A program made the translations under genes and the position numbers. The notes beneath the pieces were generated by a model. The model saw nothing but the letters and a program-made list of their open reading frames with translations, was not told where the DNA came from and searched no databases. Positions 18,679-26,955 of a stretch of 64,000 nucleotides of DNA are shown here, piece by piece. Source of the stretch: an uncultured Lachnospiraceae bacterium (GTDB taxonomy: Bacteria; Bacillota; Clostridia; Lachnospirales; Lachnospiraceae); NCBI GenBank assembly GCA_947053345.1, contig CAMRSM010000004.1, positions 1 to 64,000 on the forward strand, given 5' to 3'. Position 1 is the stretch's first letter. Every line of letters starts with the position of its first letter.

Positions 18679-20067
18679 ATGTACGAAGTTAATTTCAACA
18701 ACCCGGTTCCCGTATATTTCATCGGAATCGGCGGGTGCAGCATGAGCGGGCTCGCAGAACTTCTTCTCTCCCGCGGTTTTTCCGTGAGCGGTTCCGACAA
18801 AAACCACAGCACGGTCTGTGACCGCCTGGAAGACATGGGAATTTCCGTTTTTTACGGGCAGCGCGCCGAAAACATCACCCCGGACCTTAAGTTTGTCGTT
18901 TACACCGCCGCCATTCACAAAGACAACCCGGAACTTACCGCTGCCGAAAAACTCGGCATCCCTTGCATCAACCGCGCGGATTTCCTTGGGCAGCTCATGC
19001 GCCAGTATAAGGATGCGATTGGTGTGGCGGGTACTCACGGAAAAACTACGGTTTCCTCCATGCTGTCCATGATCTTCCTTGAAGCCGGGCTTGATCCGAC
19101 GATCTCGCTCGGAGCTGTGCTTGACCCGATTGCCAGCAGCGCGCGCGCGGGGCACTCTGACCATTTTATTGTAGAATCCTGCGAATACACCAACAGCTTC
19201 CTTCACTTTTACCCTCGTCACGAAATCATACTTAATATAGAAGCGGAGCACTTAGACTTCTTTAAAGATCTTGAGGACATCCGCCATTCCTTCCGGCTGT
19301 TTATGGAAAAATTAAGTGCGGGCGGACATCTCGTGATTCAGGGCGATATTGCGGGGCTTGACGAGCTCACAAACGGTCTCTGTGCAGATATCACGACCTA
19401 TGGCCTTGAGGGAAGCGGGAAAACCTACGATTATTACGCAGCAAACATTACATATGATACGAATGACTGCGGCAGCTATGACCTGATGCACGGGGAAACC
19501 CTGATCGCACGCATTTCGCTCCAAGTCATCGGCGCACACAACATTTCCAACTCGGTTGCAGCCGCCGCGATGGCAAATCTCCTCGGTGTCCCGGTTCCGG
19601 CCATTGTTTCCGCCCTGCACAACTTTATCGGCGCAAAACGCCGCTTCGAGAAAAAAGGGTTGAAAAACGGTGTCACAATTGTGGATGATTACGCACACCA
19701 CCCATCCGAGATCCGCGCCACACTGACGGCAGCAAAACATTATCCGCATAAAACACTCTGGTGCGTTTTCCAACCACATACCTTTTCACGCACAAAGATA
19801 TTTTTTGATGACTTTGTGGATGTTCTTTCCCTTGCCGACAAAGTTGTGCTCGCCGACATATATGCCTCACGCGAGCAGGATCCGGGAGATATCTCCTCGC
19901 GTGATCTTGCTGAAAAACTCCAAAATGCCGGAAAGGAAGTATACTATCTCCCATCCTTCGACGAGATTGAAAAATTTTTATTGTCGAATTGCACGGAGGG
20001 CGACCTGTTGATAACTATGGGAGCGGGAGATATTGCAAATGTTGGCGAAGCGATATTAAAGCACTAA
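18679..20067 (+). CDS. murC: UDP-N-acetylmuramate--L-alanine ligase
   Basis: This cytoplasmic ligase adds L-alanine to UDP-N-acetylmuramic acid in peptidoglycan synthesis. The N-terminal UDP-binding motif YFIGIGGCSMSGLAE, the ATP loop GVAGTHGKTTVSSML, the central HLDFF segment, and the C-terminal DDYAHHPSEI and FQPHTFSRT motifs are all present; length (462) is normal. I prefer the start MYEVNFNNP at 18679, as in related MurC proteins; an ATG 12 nt earlier lies directly against AAGAAAGG and is too close. The gene has its own promoter and a terminator at 20080-20133. Confidence 0.96.
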   Translation: MYEVNFNNPVPVYFIGIGGCSMSGLAELLLSRGFSVSGSDKNHSTVCDRLEDMGISVFYGQRAENITPDLKFVVYTAAIHKDNPELTAAEKLGIPCINRADFLGQLMRQYKDAIGVAGTHGKTTVSSMLSMIFLEAGLDPTISLGAVLDPIASSARAGHSDHFIVESCEYTNSFLHFYPRHEIILNIEAEHLDFFKDLEDIRHSFRLFMEKLSAGGHLVIQGDIAGLDELTNGLCADITTYGLEGSGKTYDYYAANITYDTNDCGSYDLMHGETLIARISLQVIGAHNISNSVAAAAMANLLGVPVPAIVSALHNFIGAKRRFEKKGLKNGVTIVDDYAHHPSEIRATLTAAKHYPHKTLWCVFQPHTFSRTKIFFDDFVDVLSLADKVVLADIYASREQDPGDISSRDLAEKLQNAGKEVYYLPSFDEIEKFLLSNCTEGDLLITMGAGDIANVGEAILKH

Positions 20068-20068
20068 G

Positions 20069-20285
20069 TTATCCACATTATCCACAACCTTATCAACGAT
20101 TCGTCGGTGATTTTGGTTGTGGATTCTTTTTTTCCACAATTTTTTCTACATAAGTAGATGATTTTTTTTAAAAACGGCATTTTCTCAAGCTTTTCAGCCA
20201 ACGAGCCTGTCCTGTTTTTTTTACTACATCCGTAGAAGTTTTTTCATTGTCCACGTTATCCACATTATCCACAAAGTTATCCCCA
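20069..20285 (+). promoter_or_regulatory. DnaA-box cluster between murC and the dnaD-like gene
   Basis: Four exact TTATCCACA boxes occur in two abutting pairs: 20069-20077 with 20078-20086, and 20256-20264 with 20265-20273. A near match, TTATCCCCA (20277-20285), follows. All have the same orientation. Between the pairs lie T-tracts and two CTACATnnGTAG dyads. DnaA is known to bind such boxes at origins and at promoters it controls. The neighbouring genes encode helicase-loading proteins, so DnaA-dependent control is likely; a replication origin is possible but dnaA and dnaN are not in the window. Confidence 0.7.
20080..20133 (+). terminator. Intrinsic terminator after murC
   Basis: ATCCACAACC (20080-20089) pairs with GGTTGTGGAT (20115-20124), followed by TC and seven T (20127-20133). 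The left arm overlaps the second DnaA box. Confidence 0.75.
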
Positions 20286-20451
20286 ATCTGCTTAGTACAA
20301 ACCCGCTTCTTTTCTTTTTTTCAAACCTGTGCTATACTCTCTATGAAATTTGATCGAGAATAACTTCAGGAACTTTGTCCCTCATTTTCCGCGGAATAAA
20401 ATCCGCAGGACACAGGATCCCAGACTAACCAGCCCGCCACAGGAGGAAGAG

Positions 20452-21585
20452 ATGTCGGCCGCACTCACACTCTCAAATGGAGCCAAAACCGAATACACGA
20501 TACTCCCAAATACCTTCATTGACCGCTATATGCCGCAGGCAAACGGTTCCTTTGTCAAGGTTTACCTATATTTTCTGCGCCTTTTAGGCGACCCGTCCCG
20601 CACAGGCAGCCTTTCCGCGGCAGCCGATGTCCTTGAAGAAACCGAGAAGGATGTTGAGCGCGCATTAAAATATTGGGAAAAAGTGGGGCTTCTGAAACTG
20701 ACCCGCGACAGCGAAGGAATGATCACAGATATCTCCTTCCTATCGTTTTCCTGCGGGAACGAGCCCGAACATCCCCTTCCTGCCCCTGCCGGGGATATTC
20801 CTGACGCGCAGGAAAGCCCTTCTGCTTCCCCGGACGGTGCACCGACCCGGACGCATTTTGTAAAACCGGACTATTCGGAAGCCCAGATCACGGCCCTTAC
20901 ATCACTCGATGAGGTAAAGTGGCTGATGTCGCGTCTGGAGCAGACTCTCGGCCGCCTCCTGAAACCCGCGGACTTACAGACCCTTTTGTTCCTGTATGAG
21001 AGCGTCGGCTTCCCGGCGGAGCTCATTGCTTACCTGTATGAATACTGCGCCTCCAAAAACAAGAAAAACGCGGCCTATATCGAAGCTGTCGGCATCGCCT
21101 GGGCACAGTCCGGCGTGGACACCATTGAAAAGGCGGAGGCGGAGACCGCCGTCTACAGCCAGAGCTATCATGTCGTCAACCGTGCCTTCGGCCTAAACCG
21201 TGCGCCCGGAAACATCGAGATGAAATACATACACCGCTGGTCGGAAAACTTCGGTTTTGACAATTCCATCATTGAGGAGGCATGCAACCGCACGATGCTG
21301 TCCACCTCGAAACCGGATTTTAAGTATGCGGATAAGATTCTTGCCACCTGGCACGCCGCCGGCGTAAAGAAAAAGGAGGATATCGCCGTTCTGGATTCCG
21401 AATTTGCGCGCAAAAACGCAGCGAACGCCAGGGCAAAGGAGGATACCTCCCGAACCGCAGTTCCCCCGCCAAACCGTTTTGGCGCGTTTCCGCAGCGCCG
21501 CTACACTGCTTCCGATTACTCCGAGATGGAGGGGATGCTTTTGAGAAAGGATGCCGCCAATGCCGATAAAAAATCACCAGTATAA
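20452..21585 (+). CDS. DnaD-domain primosome protein
   Basis: The 377-residue protein has an N-terminal winged-helix region (about 30-100; FVKVYLYFLRLLG, VERALKYWEKVGLL) as in DnaD/DnaB primosomal proteins, and a C-terminal DnaB_2-type domain (about 230-330) with FGFDNSIIEEACNRT and YADKILATWHAAGV. DnaD proteins remodel DNA and help load the replicative helicase at origins and restart sites. AGGAGG lies just before the start at 20452. It overlaps the following ATPase gene by 26 bp, a conserved pairing. A cluster of DnaA boxes lies upstream. Confidence 0.85.
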   Translation: MSAALTLSNGAKTEYTILPNTFIDRYMPQANGSFVKVYLYFLRLLGDPSRTGSLSAAADVLEETEKDVERALKYWEKVGLLKLTRDSEGMITDISFLSFSCGNEPEHPLPAPAGDIPDAQESPSASPDGAPTRTHFVKPDYSEAQITALTSLDEVKWLMSRLEQTLGRLLKPADLQTLLFLYESVGFPAELIAYLYEYCASKNKKNAAYIEAVGIAWAQSGVDTIEKAEAETAVYSQSYHVVNRAFGLNRAPGNIEMKYIHRWSENFGFDNSIIEEACNRTMLSTSKPDFKYADKILATWHAAGVKKKEDIAVLDSEFARKNAANARAKEDTSRTAVPPPNRFGAFPQRRYTASDYSEMEGMLLRKDAANADKKSPV

Positions 21586-22564
21586 TTCCATCATGCGGGA
21601 ATACGACGCAAGGCGCTTAAAAAGCCACCGCGAGGCGATGGCGCGCCGCGGGGAGCTCTACGCAAAGATCCCGCGCCTAAGGGAACTTGATGACGCGATC
21701 GCACACGGTTCCGTCGAGAGCGCAAAGCTCTCGCTCTCCGGCGACCCCAAAGCGCTGCTTGCCCTGCGCGGGCGCAACGAAGCACTCTCCGCCGAAAAAA
21801 AAGCTCTGATTGCCGCAAACGGTTACCCGGAAGATTATCTTGAGCCGCACTACCTCTGCACAGATTGCTCCGACACCGGCTTTATCGGGCGCGAAAAATG
21901 CCATTGCTTCCGACAGGCCATCGTGGACATGCTCTATTCCCAGTCCAACGTACGGCAGGCCATTGTCCGGGAAAACTTTGACACGTTCTCCTACCGGTAT
22001 TATCCGGACGACTACATCGAAGAATCGGTGCGCATGACCCCGCTTGAAAACATGCGCCGTGTTGTGGCAAGCGCCAAACAGTTTATCGAGGGCTTTGATA
22101 CCTCCCCGGACAACCTCCTGATTTACGGCAACACGGGTGTCGGAAAGACCTTCCTGACCAACTGCATCGCGCGGGAGTTGATTATGACCGGGCACACGGT
22201 CATCTACCTGACCGCTTTTGAGCTGTTTGATATTTTGGAGCGCCGCAAGTTCTCCCGCCCGGAGAACGCGGAGGATGACGATTACAGTGAGGCCGCCAGC
22301 CAATTTTCCCATATCCGGGACTGTGACCTGCTCATCATCGACGACCTCGGCACAGAATTAAACAATGCCTTTATCTCCTCGCAGCTTTACCAGTGCATCA
22401 ATGAACGGCTGCTCGGCCGGAAAGCTACGGTCATTTCCACCAACCTTTCATTTGAACAGCTGAAAAATAACTACAGCGAGCGTATTTTCTCGCGTATCAC
22501 CGGCAGCTATACTTTCCTAAAAATTGTCGGTGAAGATATCCGTATCCGCAAAAAGCTGTCATAA
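21560..22564 (+). CDS. DnaC/DnaI-like helicase-loader ATPase
   Basis: The 334-residue AAA+ protein has a zinc-binding Cys cluster (CTDCSDTGFIGREKCHC, about residues 97-113), a Walker A loop GNTGVGKT (about 191-198), a Walker B LLIIDDLGTE, and a C-terminal sensor region ending in RKKLS. This matches helicase loaders of the DnaI/DnaC group, which deposit the replicative helicase on DNA. I choose ATG 21560, 8 nt after GAAAGGA, rather than 21551, which abuts it. It is translated with the DnaD-like protein from overlapping genes. Confidence 0.88.
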   Translation: MPIKNHQYNSIMREYDARRLKSHREAMARRGELYAKIPRLRELDDAIAHGSVESAKLSLSGDPKALLALRGRNEALSAEKKALIAANGYPEDYLEPHYLCTDCSDTGFIGREKCHCFRQAIVDMLYSQSNVRQAIVRENFDTFSYRYYPDDYIEESVRMTPLENMRRVVASAKQFIEGFDTSPDNLLIYGNTGVGKTFLTNCIARELIMTGHTVIYLTAFELFDILERRKFSRPENAEDDDYSEAASQFSHIRDCDLLIIDDLGTELNNAFISSQLYQCINERLLGRKATVISTNLSFEQLKNNYSERIFSRITGSYTFLKIVGEDIRIRKKLS

Positions 22565-22796
22565 CACACCGATTACACCGGGCATAATGGTATATAATTG
22601 AAATAGCCGACGGCTTCCCGAAAAAATTCCCGAAAAAGAGACAATCCCCGCCGTCCGGATATGCATTTTTCACAATTCGCGTTTTCCCCCGGTTTTTCAC
22701 TTGAAGGAAAACAGCAAAAATGCTATAATGAACACGGATTGTTCATGTCAGGAGCCGGGAACCTCCCGGCACAAAATCACTATGGAGGATCATATC

Positions 22797-23993
22797 ATGC
22801 CACAGGAAAAGTATTCTGGAACCATCCCAGTCGGTACCTTAGGTATCGTGGCACTGGAAAGCTGCCGCACACTTGGCCAGAAAGTCAACGACTACATTGT
22901 TCAGTGGAGGCGGGAGCGGGAACATGAGCACGCGTCAACTATCGCGTTTACCGGCTATGAGCGGGACAATTACCTGATCAAGGCACAGTGCCCGCGCTTT
23001 GGCACCGGAGAGGCAAAGGCGATCATCAAGGAAAGCGTGCGCGGTGATGACCTTTATCTTTTGGTGGATGTCTGCAATTACAGCCTGACCTACACTGTCT
23101 GCGGGCAGCAAAACCACATGTCACCGGACGACCATTTCCAGGATCTAAAGCGCATTATTGCGGCTCTGAACGGCAAAGCGCGCCGCATCACTGTCATCAT
23201 GCCGTTTTTGTACGAAAGCCGGCAGCACAAGCGGAGCACAAGAGAATCCCTGGACTGCGCGCTCGCCCTTCAGGAACTGGCAAATATGGGCGTGGAAAAT
23301 ATCATCACCTTTGATGCGCACGATCCGCGCGTGCAGAATGCCATCCCGCTGAAAAGCTTTGAGACAATCATGCCGACCTACCAGTTCATCAAAGCATTGC
23401 TGAACAATGTACCTGACCTGACGATTGACGCGGACCACATGATGGTGATCAGCCCGGACGAAGGGGCGATGGGCAGGGCGGTTTATTTTGCTACCATGCT
23501 TGGGCTTGACATGGGCATGTTTTACAAGCGCCGTGATTACTCCAAGATCGTGGACGGGCGCAACCCGATCATCGCGCATGAATTTCTCGGCAAGGACGTG
23601 GAGGATAAGGACGTTGTCATCCTAGACGACATGATCTCCTCCGGCGAGAGCGTGATTGATGTTGCCCAGGAATTAAAACGCCGCAAGGCAAGGCGTATTT
23701 TCCTGTGCTCGACTTTCGGCCTGTTCACAAACGGGCTTGAAAAGTTTGACGAGGCATATGACCTTGGATACTTTGACCGTCTTATCACAACCAACCTTAT
23801 ATACCAGCCGGACGAGCTGCTGGCACGCAAATATTACCTGACGGCGGACATGAGTAAATACATTGCGAAACTGATCGACGCGCTCAACCATGACGCTTCC
23901 ATCAGCGAGTTCTTAAACCAGACCGGCAGGATCCAGGTCTTTGTACAAAAATACAGGGAACAACAGGAAAAAGCCAAAGAGGGCAGCCACTGA
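22797..23993 (+). CDS. prs: Ribose-phosphate pyrophosphokinase
   Basis: This makes PRPP from ribose 5-phosphate and ATP, the shared precursor of purines, pyrimidines, histidine and NAD. The 398-residue form is longer than the classical ~315-residue enzyme. Visible signatures are FTGYERDNYLIK near the N-terminus, the MPFLYESRQHKR flexible loop, FDAHDPRVQNA, and the PRPP-binding VVILDDMISSGESVIDVA. The start at 22797 lies downstream of GGAGG; frames reaching 22701 lack a site. The longer type with an extended C-terminus is usual in Lachnospiraceae. Confidence 0.92.
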   Translation: MPQEKYSGTIPVGTLGIVALESCRTLGQKVNDYIVQWRREREHEHASTIAFTGYERDNYLIKAQCPRFGTGEAKAIIKESVRGDDLYLLVDVCNYSLTYTVCGQQNHMSPDDHFQDLKRIIAALNGKARRITVIMPFLYESRQHKRSTRESLDCALALQELANMGVENIITFDAHDPRVQNAIPLKSFETIMPTYQFIKALLNNVPDLTIDADHMMVISPDEGAMGRAVYFATMLGLDMGMFYKRRDYSKIVDGRNPIIAHEFLGKDVEDKDVVILDDMISSGESVIDVAQELKRRKARRIFLCSTFGLFTNGLEKFDEAYDLGYFDRLITTNLIYQPDELLARKYYLTADMSKYIAKLIDALNHDASISEFLNQTGRIQVFVQKYREQQEKAKEGSH

Positions 23994-24047
23994 CCTACGG
24001 CAGATCTGTTAAAATGAAGTTTCCGGTTTCTTTTACGGTATTTTACT

Positions 24048-24150
24048 AAAAAGGCTGTCACGAAATTACGGCCGCAGCAATACATGGCAAGCGCACATTT
24101 GGGATTTCACCATGTATTGTCCGGCGGCCATATTTCGCGGCAGCCTTTTG
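24048..24150. repeat. Long imperfect hairpin (~38-bp arms) downstream of prs
   Basis: AAAGGCTGTCACGAAATT and the following bases to CATGG (24048-24087) pair imperfectly with CCATGTATTG to GGCAGCCTTTT (24110-24150). It may act as the terminator of prs, but the arms are far longer than usual, so a small palindromic repeat element is also possible. Confidence 0.55.
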
Positions 24151-24197
24151 CCGTTTAATGCAAAAAACAAATACCTTTCTAAATTTTTTATTTTTCT

Positions 24198-24228
24198 TGT
24201 AACGAATCCCACCCCAACCAGGATATAT
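24198..24228 (+). promoter_or_regulatory. Possible ECF-type promoter of the sigma operon
   Basis: TGTAAC (24198-24203) resembles the AAC-containing -35 of ECF-dependent promoters, which are often autoregulated. The -10 side (GATATAT near 24222) lacks the common CGTC, so this is tentative. Confidence 0.3.
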
Positions 24229-24246
24229 AGATGAAAGGAGGCCGCT

Positions 24247-24792
24247 ATGGATGAACTGTACGAGCAGAACGCCCGGATCGTCTACCGTTTCCTGTACTCC
24301 ATATGCCGCGACGAACCGCTCTCGGAAGACCTGACACAGGAAACCTTTCTGGAGGCCTATCGGTCCATCGAACGCTTTGACGGGAGCTGCAAGATTTCCA
24401 GCTGGCTCTGCCAGATTGCCAAACATCTGCTCTACCGCCATTACCAGAAAGCAAAACGCGAAATTCCGTCTGCACTGGATGGATCCGAAGATTTTATGCC
24501 GAAACTCCCCCCACCGGACGGGCGCGTGACCGCAAAATTAGAGCTTATGGAAGTCTTTAAAGAAATGCAGAAACTTCCTCCTGCCACGCGTGAGGTCATC
24601 TACCTTCGCATTACGGGTGAACTGACTTTTGGCGAAATTGGGGAAATCATGGGACACAGCGAAAACTGGGCACGGGTGACATTTTACCGCGCAAAAGAAA
24701 TTTTATGGAAAGGAAGGAGAATGGAAAATGAGCGAAACAAATCCGGAAAAAGCAAGCGAAACGACAACAAACCAAATACAAACAAACTTTAA
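24247..24792 (+). CDS. ECF-type RNA polymerase sigma factor
   Basis: The 181-residue protein has sigma region 2 (about 8-75, with SEDLTQETFLEAYRSIERF and SSWLCQIAKHLLYRHY) and region 4 (about 100-155, LPPATREVIYLRITGELTFGEI), with no region 1 or 3, as in extracytoplasmic-function sigma factors. A basic Asn/Lys-rich tail follows. AAAGGAGG lies just before the start. The 3' end overlaps the anti-sigma gene by 65 bp, so the pair is translated together. The signal is unknown. Confidence 0.92.
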   Translation: MDELYEQNARIVYRFLYSICRDEPLSEDLTQETFLEAYRSIERFDGSCKISSWLCQIAKHLLYRHYQKAKREIPSALDGSEDFMPKLPPPDGRVTAKLELMEVFKEMQKLPPATREVIYLRITGELTFGEIGEIMGHSENWARVTFYRAKEILWKGRRMENERNKSGKSKRNDNKPNTNKL

Positions 24793-25645
24793 AAATACCG
24801 GCGAAACAAAAGTTCTAACGAAAAAAACTGTAAGCTGCGAAATAACCTGCGACATTATACGCGACCTGCTGCCATCCTACTTGGACGGAATCTGCTCCGA
24901 AGATTCCAAAAAAATCATCGGGCAACACATCTCCACCTGCGCAGACTGCGCATCACTCATGGACGTGCTGCAAGAATCCGAAGCATCGGAACGGCAATGG
25001 GAGGCAAAACAGATTGCTTTCATGAAGAAAATCAAAAAAAATGCCGGAAAAAAGGAGATCGTCGGTCTGGGAATCCTGCTCGCGGCTATCCTCTTCGGCC
25101 TCCGGATTTTCTCGGAACATTACGGGGCAGCATCTTGGCTTTACCTGGTCGTCCTGCCGCTGATCCTCGCAGATACACACTTCCTGCTCACAGATCACAT
25201 AGCACTTACGAAACAAACAGAAACAAAGATTATCCTCCTCCTTACAAGCGGCCTGCTGCTATGCGCCAGCATACTTTTAGCCCTCGTAAGCATGCAGTGG
25301 GTCGACCGCCAACACTATCCTTTCGGGATAGAAGCCGCCAACCTCGGAGGTTTTTTAAAGAATATTTATCTTTTCCTCGCGCTTTGCCAGTTTGCCATCT
25401 TTGCCGGAAGTGTTGCGCTGACCCTAAAGACCGCAAACTCCCACGGCATCGTCATCAGCACCAGTGCGACGGGGTTCTTCCTGATACTTTATATCATCTC
25501 CGTTTTTGCAAGCATGTCCTCCGTCGAGATGTCACAAAGAGCACTGGGGCAATCTCTGTATATCTTGTTAGAAGGGGCATGTATTGCCGCAGCCGCAGAA
25601 ATCTTACAGCGAAAAAAGCGGCAAAAGGACAATAAGACCAGATGA
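24728..25645 (+). CDS. Membrane anti-sigma factor with zinc-finger domain
   Basis: The 305-residue protein has an N-terminal zinc anti-sigma domain (CEITCDIIRDLLPSYLDG, then HISTCADC giving the HxxxCxxC signature at about residues 67-74), a basic linker and about six membrane helices. It should hold the preceding ECF sigma factor at the membrane until an envelope signal arrives. AAGGAAGGAG precedes the ATG at 24728, inside the sigma gene. The multi-helix membrane part is larger than in single-pass anti-sigma factors. Confidence 0.85.
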   Translation: MSETNPEKASETTTNQIQTNFKNTGETKVLTKKTVSCEITCDIIRDLLPSYLDGICSEDSKKIIGQHISTCADCASLMDVLQESEASERQWEAKQIAFMKKIKKNAGKKEIVGLGILLAAILFGLRIFSEHYGAASWLYLVVLPLILADTHFLLTDHIALTKQTETKIILLLTSGLLLCASILLALVSMQWVDRQHYPFGIEAANLGGFLKNIYLFLALCQFAIFAGSVALTLKTANSHGIVISTSATGFFLILYIISVFASMSSVEMSQRALGQSLYILLEGACIAAAAEILQRKKRQKDNKTR

Positions 25646-25673
25646 TGCCGCAATTCTGTACGTAACGCCATAC

Positions 25674-25707
25674 AAGAAAAGGGGGGACATATCACCCCCT
25701 TTTCTTT
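25674..25707. terminator. Bidirectional terminator between the anti-sigma and minus-strand hypothetical genes
   Basis: A perfect 12-bp stem, AAGAAAAGGGGG (25674-25685) / CCCCCTTTTCTT (25695-25706), overlaps the stop codon of the convergent gene. A- and T-rich flanks allow termination both ways. Confidence 0.7.
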
Positions 25708-26738
25708 ATCCCTACTTTTTTGCACCAATCCCCATACTCTTTGTCAAACTTCACGGAATCGGGATCTTTCATGGCTTTTGCCGCCGCAATGCGCTTGATA
25801 TACAGATTCCCATACCATTCCGTCCCGTTTGTAAATTTCGCCTTTGCCCATTCCCACAATTCCTCTGTCTTTGTGTCATCCCGGCCGGGACACGCAACGG
25901 CAATGCTTTTTTCTGCCGCAATCCCCCCCTCCGTTTCCGCCCGTTCCTGACAGATGACCTCAAATGCTTCCTCCAGCAGGTCTCCAAGCGGATGAAGCCC
26001 ATGTATTTCCGTATCCTCTGCCAACTCCCTTGCTTCATCGAGACAGCCGTGCGCTGCGGCACATTGCCCAAGAACCAAATAGTGCCGGATCAGCCTGTTG
26101 TATGCCTGGACGGTATCCCTTAATTTCCCCGTACGTTTTGCCGACGACAGCTGTTCCAGATAAAGCATTTCATTTTCTTCTTCCTTCCCCAAAAACGTAT
26201 AAAACCGGATCAGGCTCTCCCTGTCCGCATCGCCCCAAGCAGCCACCGAACCCTTCCACAAGTCAACAAGCAGCTCCATCACATCCCGGAATCCCATATC
26301 TTTGCACAGATAAATGCAGTCCAAAAGGTCATTATCCGAAAACTTGTCATTCATTTTGATTGCCGGGTCATAGCCGCATGCACAGTCAAAATTCGCGTTT
26401 TTCGCCCTCTGAAACCATGCGTCGTACGAATGCCCGGTATTATATTTGGCGAGCAGGAAAGTCAAAATCTCAAGCGCCGCCCCAATCCCCTGGAAAGAAT
26501 TCGTCTCCCGGTCTATAAGCTCCTCCTGAAACAGCCAGAAAATAACCTCCTCGTCCTCCACCTTTTCATAAAGCAGATAGTATGCGAGCCGCAGGCGGTT
26601 TTCATAATTTTCATCCTGTGTGCCAAATTCCGGATGCCGGTAACTTTTATAGCAGACACTTTCCTTCCGCCCCGCTTTTAACGCAAGATAGACTTCACGC
26701 TGTTTTAAAATCTCTGCACGCAATAAATCAAGATACAT
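25692..26738 (-). CDS. Hypothetical helical-repeat protein linked to DUF4132 genes
   Basis: I do not recognise this 348-residue protein. It is acidic, rich in Leu/Glu helices and has TPR-like spacing in the middle (LIRFYTFLGKEEENEMLYLEQL, then VQAYNRLIRHYLVLGQCAAAHG). The C-terminus is basic (KEYGDWCKKVGIKKRG). There is no signal peptide or membrane helix. The start at 26738 (MYLDLLRAEILKQ) follows AGGAAG; the longer frame to 26837 is unsupported. It lies 217 bp downstream of the DUF4132 gene on the same strand with no terminator seen, so it is likely in that operon and may act with those proteins. Confidence 0.65.
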   Translation of the reverse strand: MYLDLLRAEILKQREVYLALKAGRKESVCYKSYRHPEFGTQDENYENRLRLAYYLLYEKVEDEEVIFWLFQEELIDRETNSFQGIGAALEILTFLLAKYNTGHSYDAWFQRAKNANFDCACGYDPAIKMNDKFSDNDLLDCIYLCKDMGFRDVMELLVDLWKGSVAAWGDADRESLIRFYTFLGKEEENEMLYLEQLSSAKRTGKLRDTVQAYNRLIRHYLVLGQCAAAHGCLDEARELAEDTEIHGLHPLGDLLEEAFEVICQERAETEGGIAAEKSIAVACPGRDDTKTEELWEWAKAKFTNGTEWYGNLYIKRIAAAKAMKDPDSVKFDKEYGDWCKKVGIKKRG

Positions 26739-26955
26739 AAAAGCCACTTCCTTTCCTTGTCCGCGAAATGTCCCGTCTCTCCTTACCGGATCGCCGGACG
26801 GCACTTTTCTCCTGCACTCCCGGCAGGCGCAAGGCATCGGTCAGATGCAGGCGGACTGCCTGCACCTGCAGCCCGTCCGTTTTTCGATTCCGTCAGATTT
26901 TCCCCTGACAAAGCTATGTGCAAACGGGGAAGAACGGTACGGGGACTTCGCCCCT

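Noticed and set aside
20069-20285. Calling this segment the chromosomal origin outright
   Set aside because: dnaA, dnaN, rpmH and rnpA are absent and strand skew cannot be judged here; only a DnaA-box cluster is supported.
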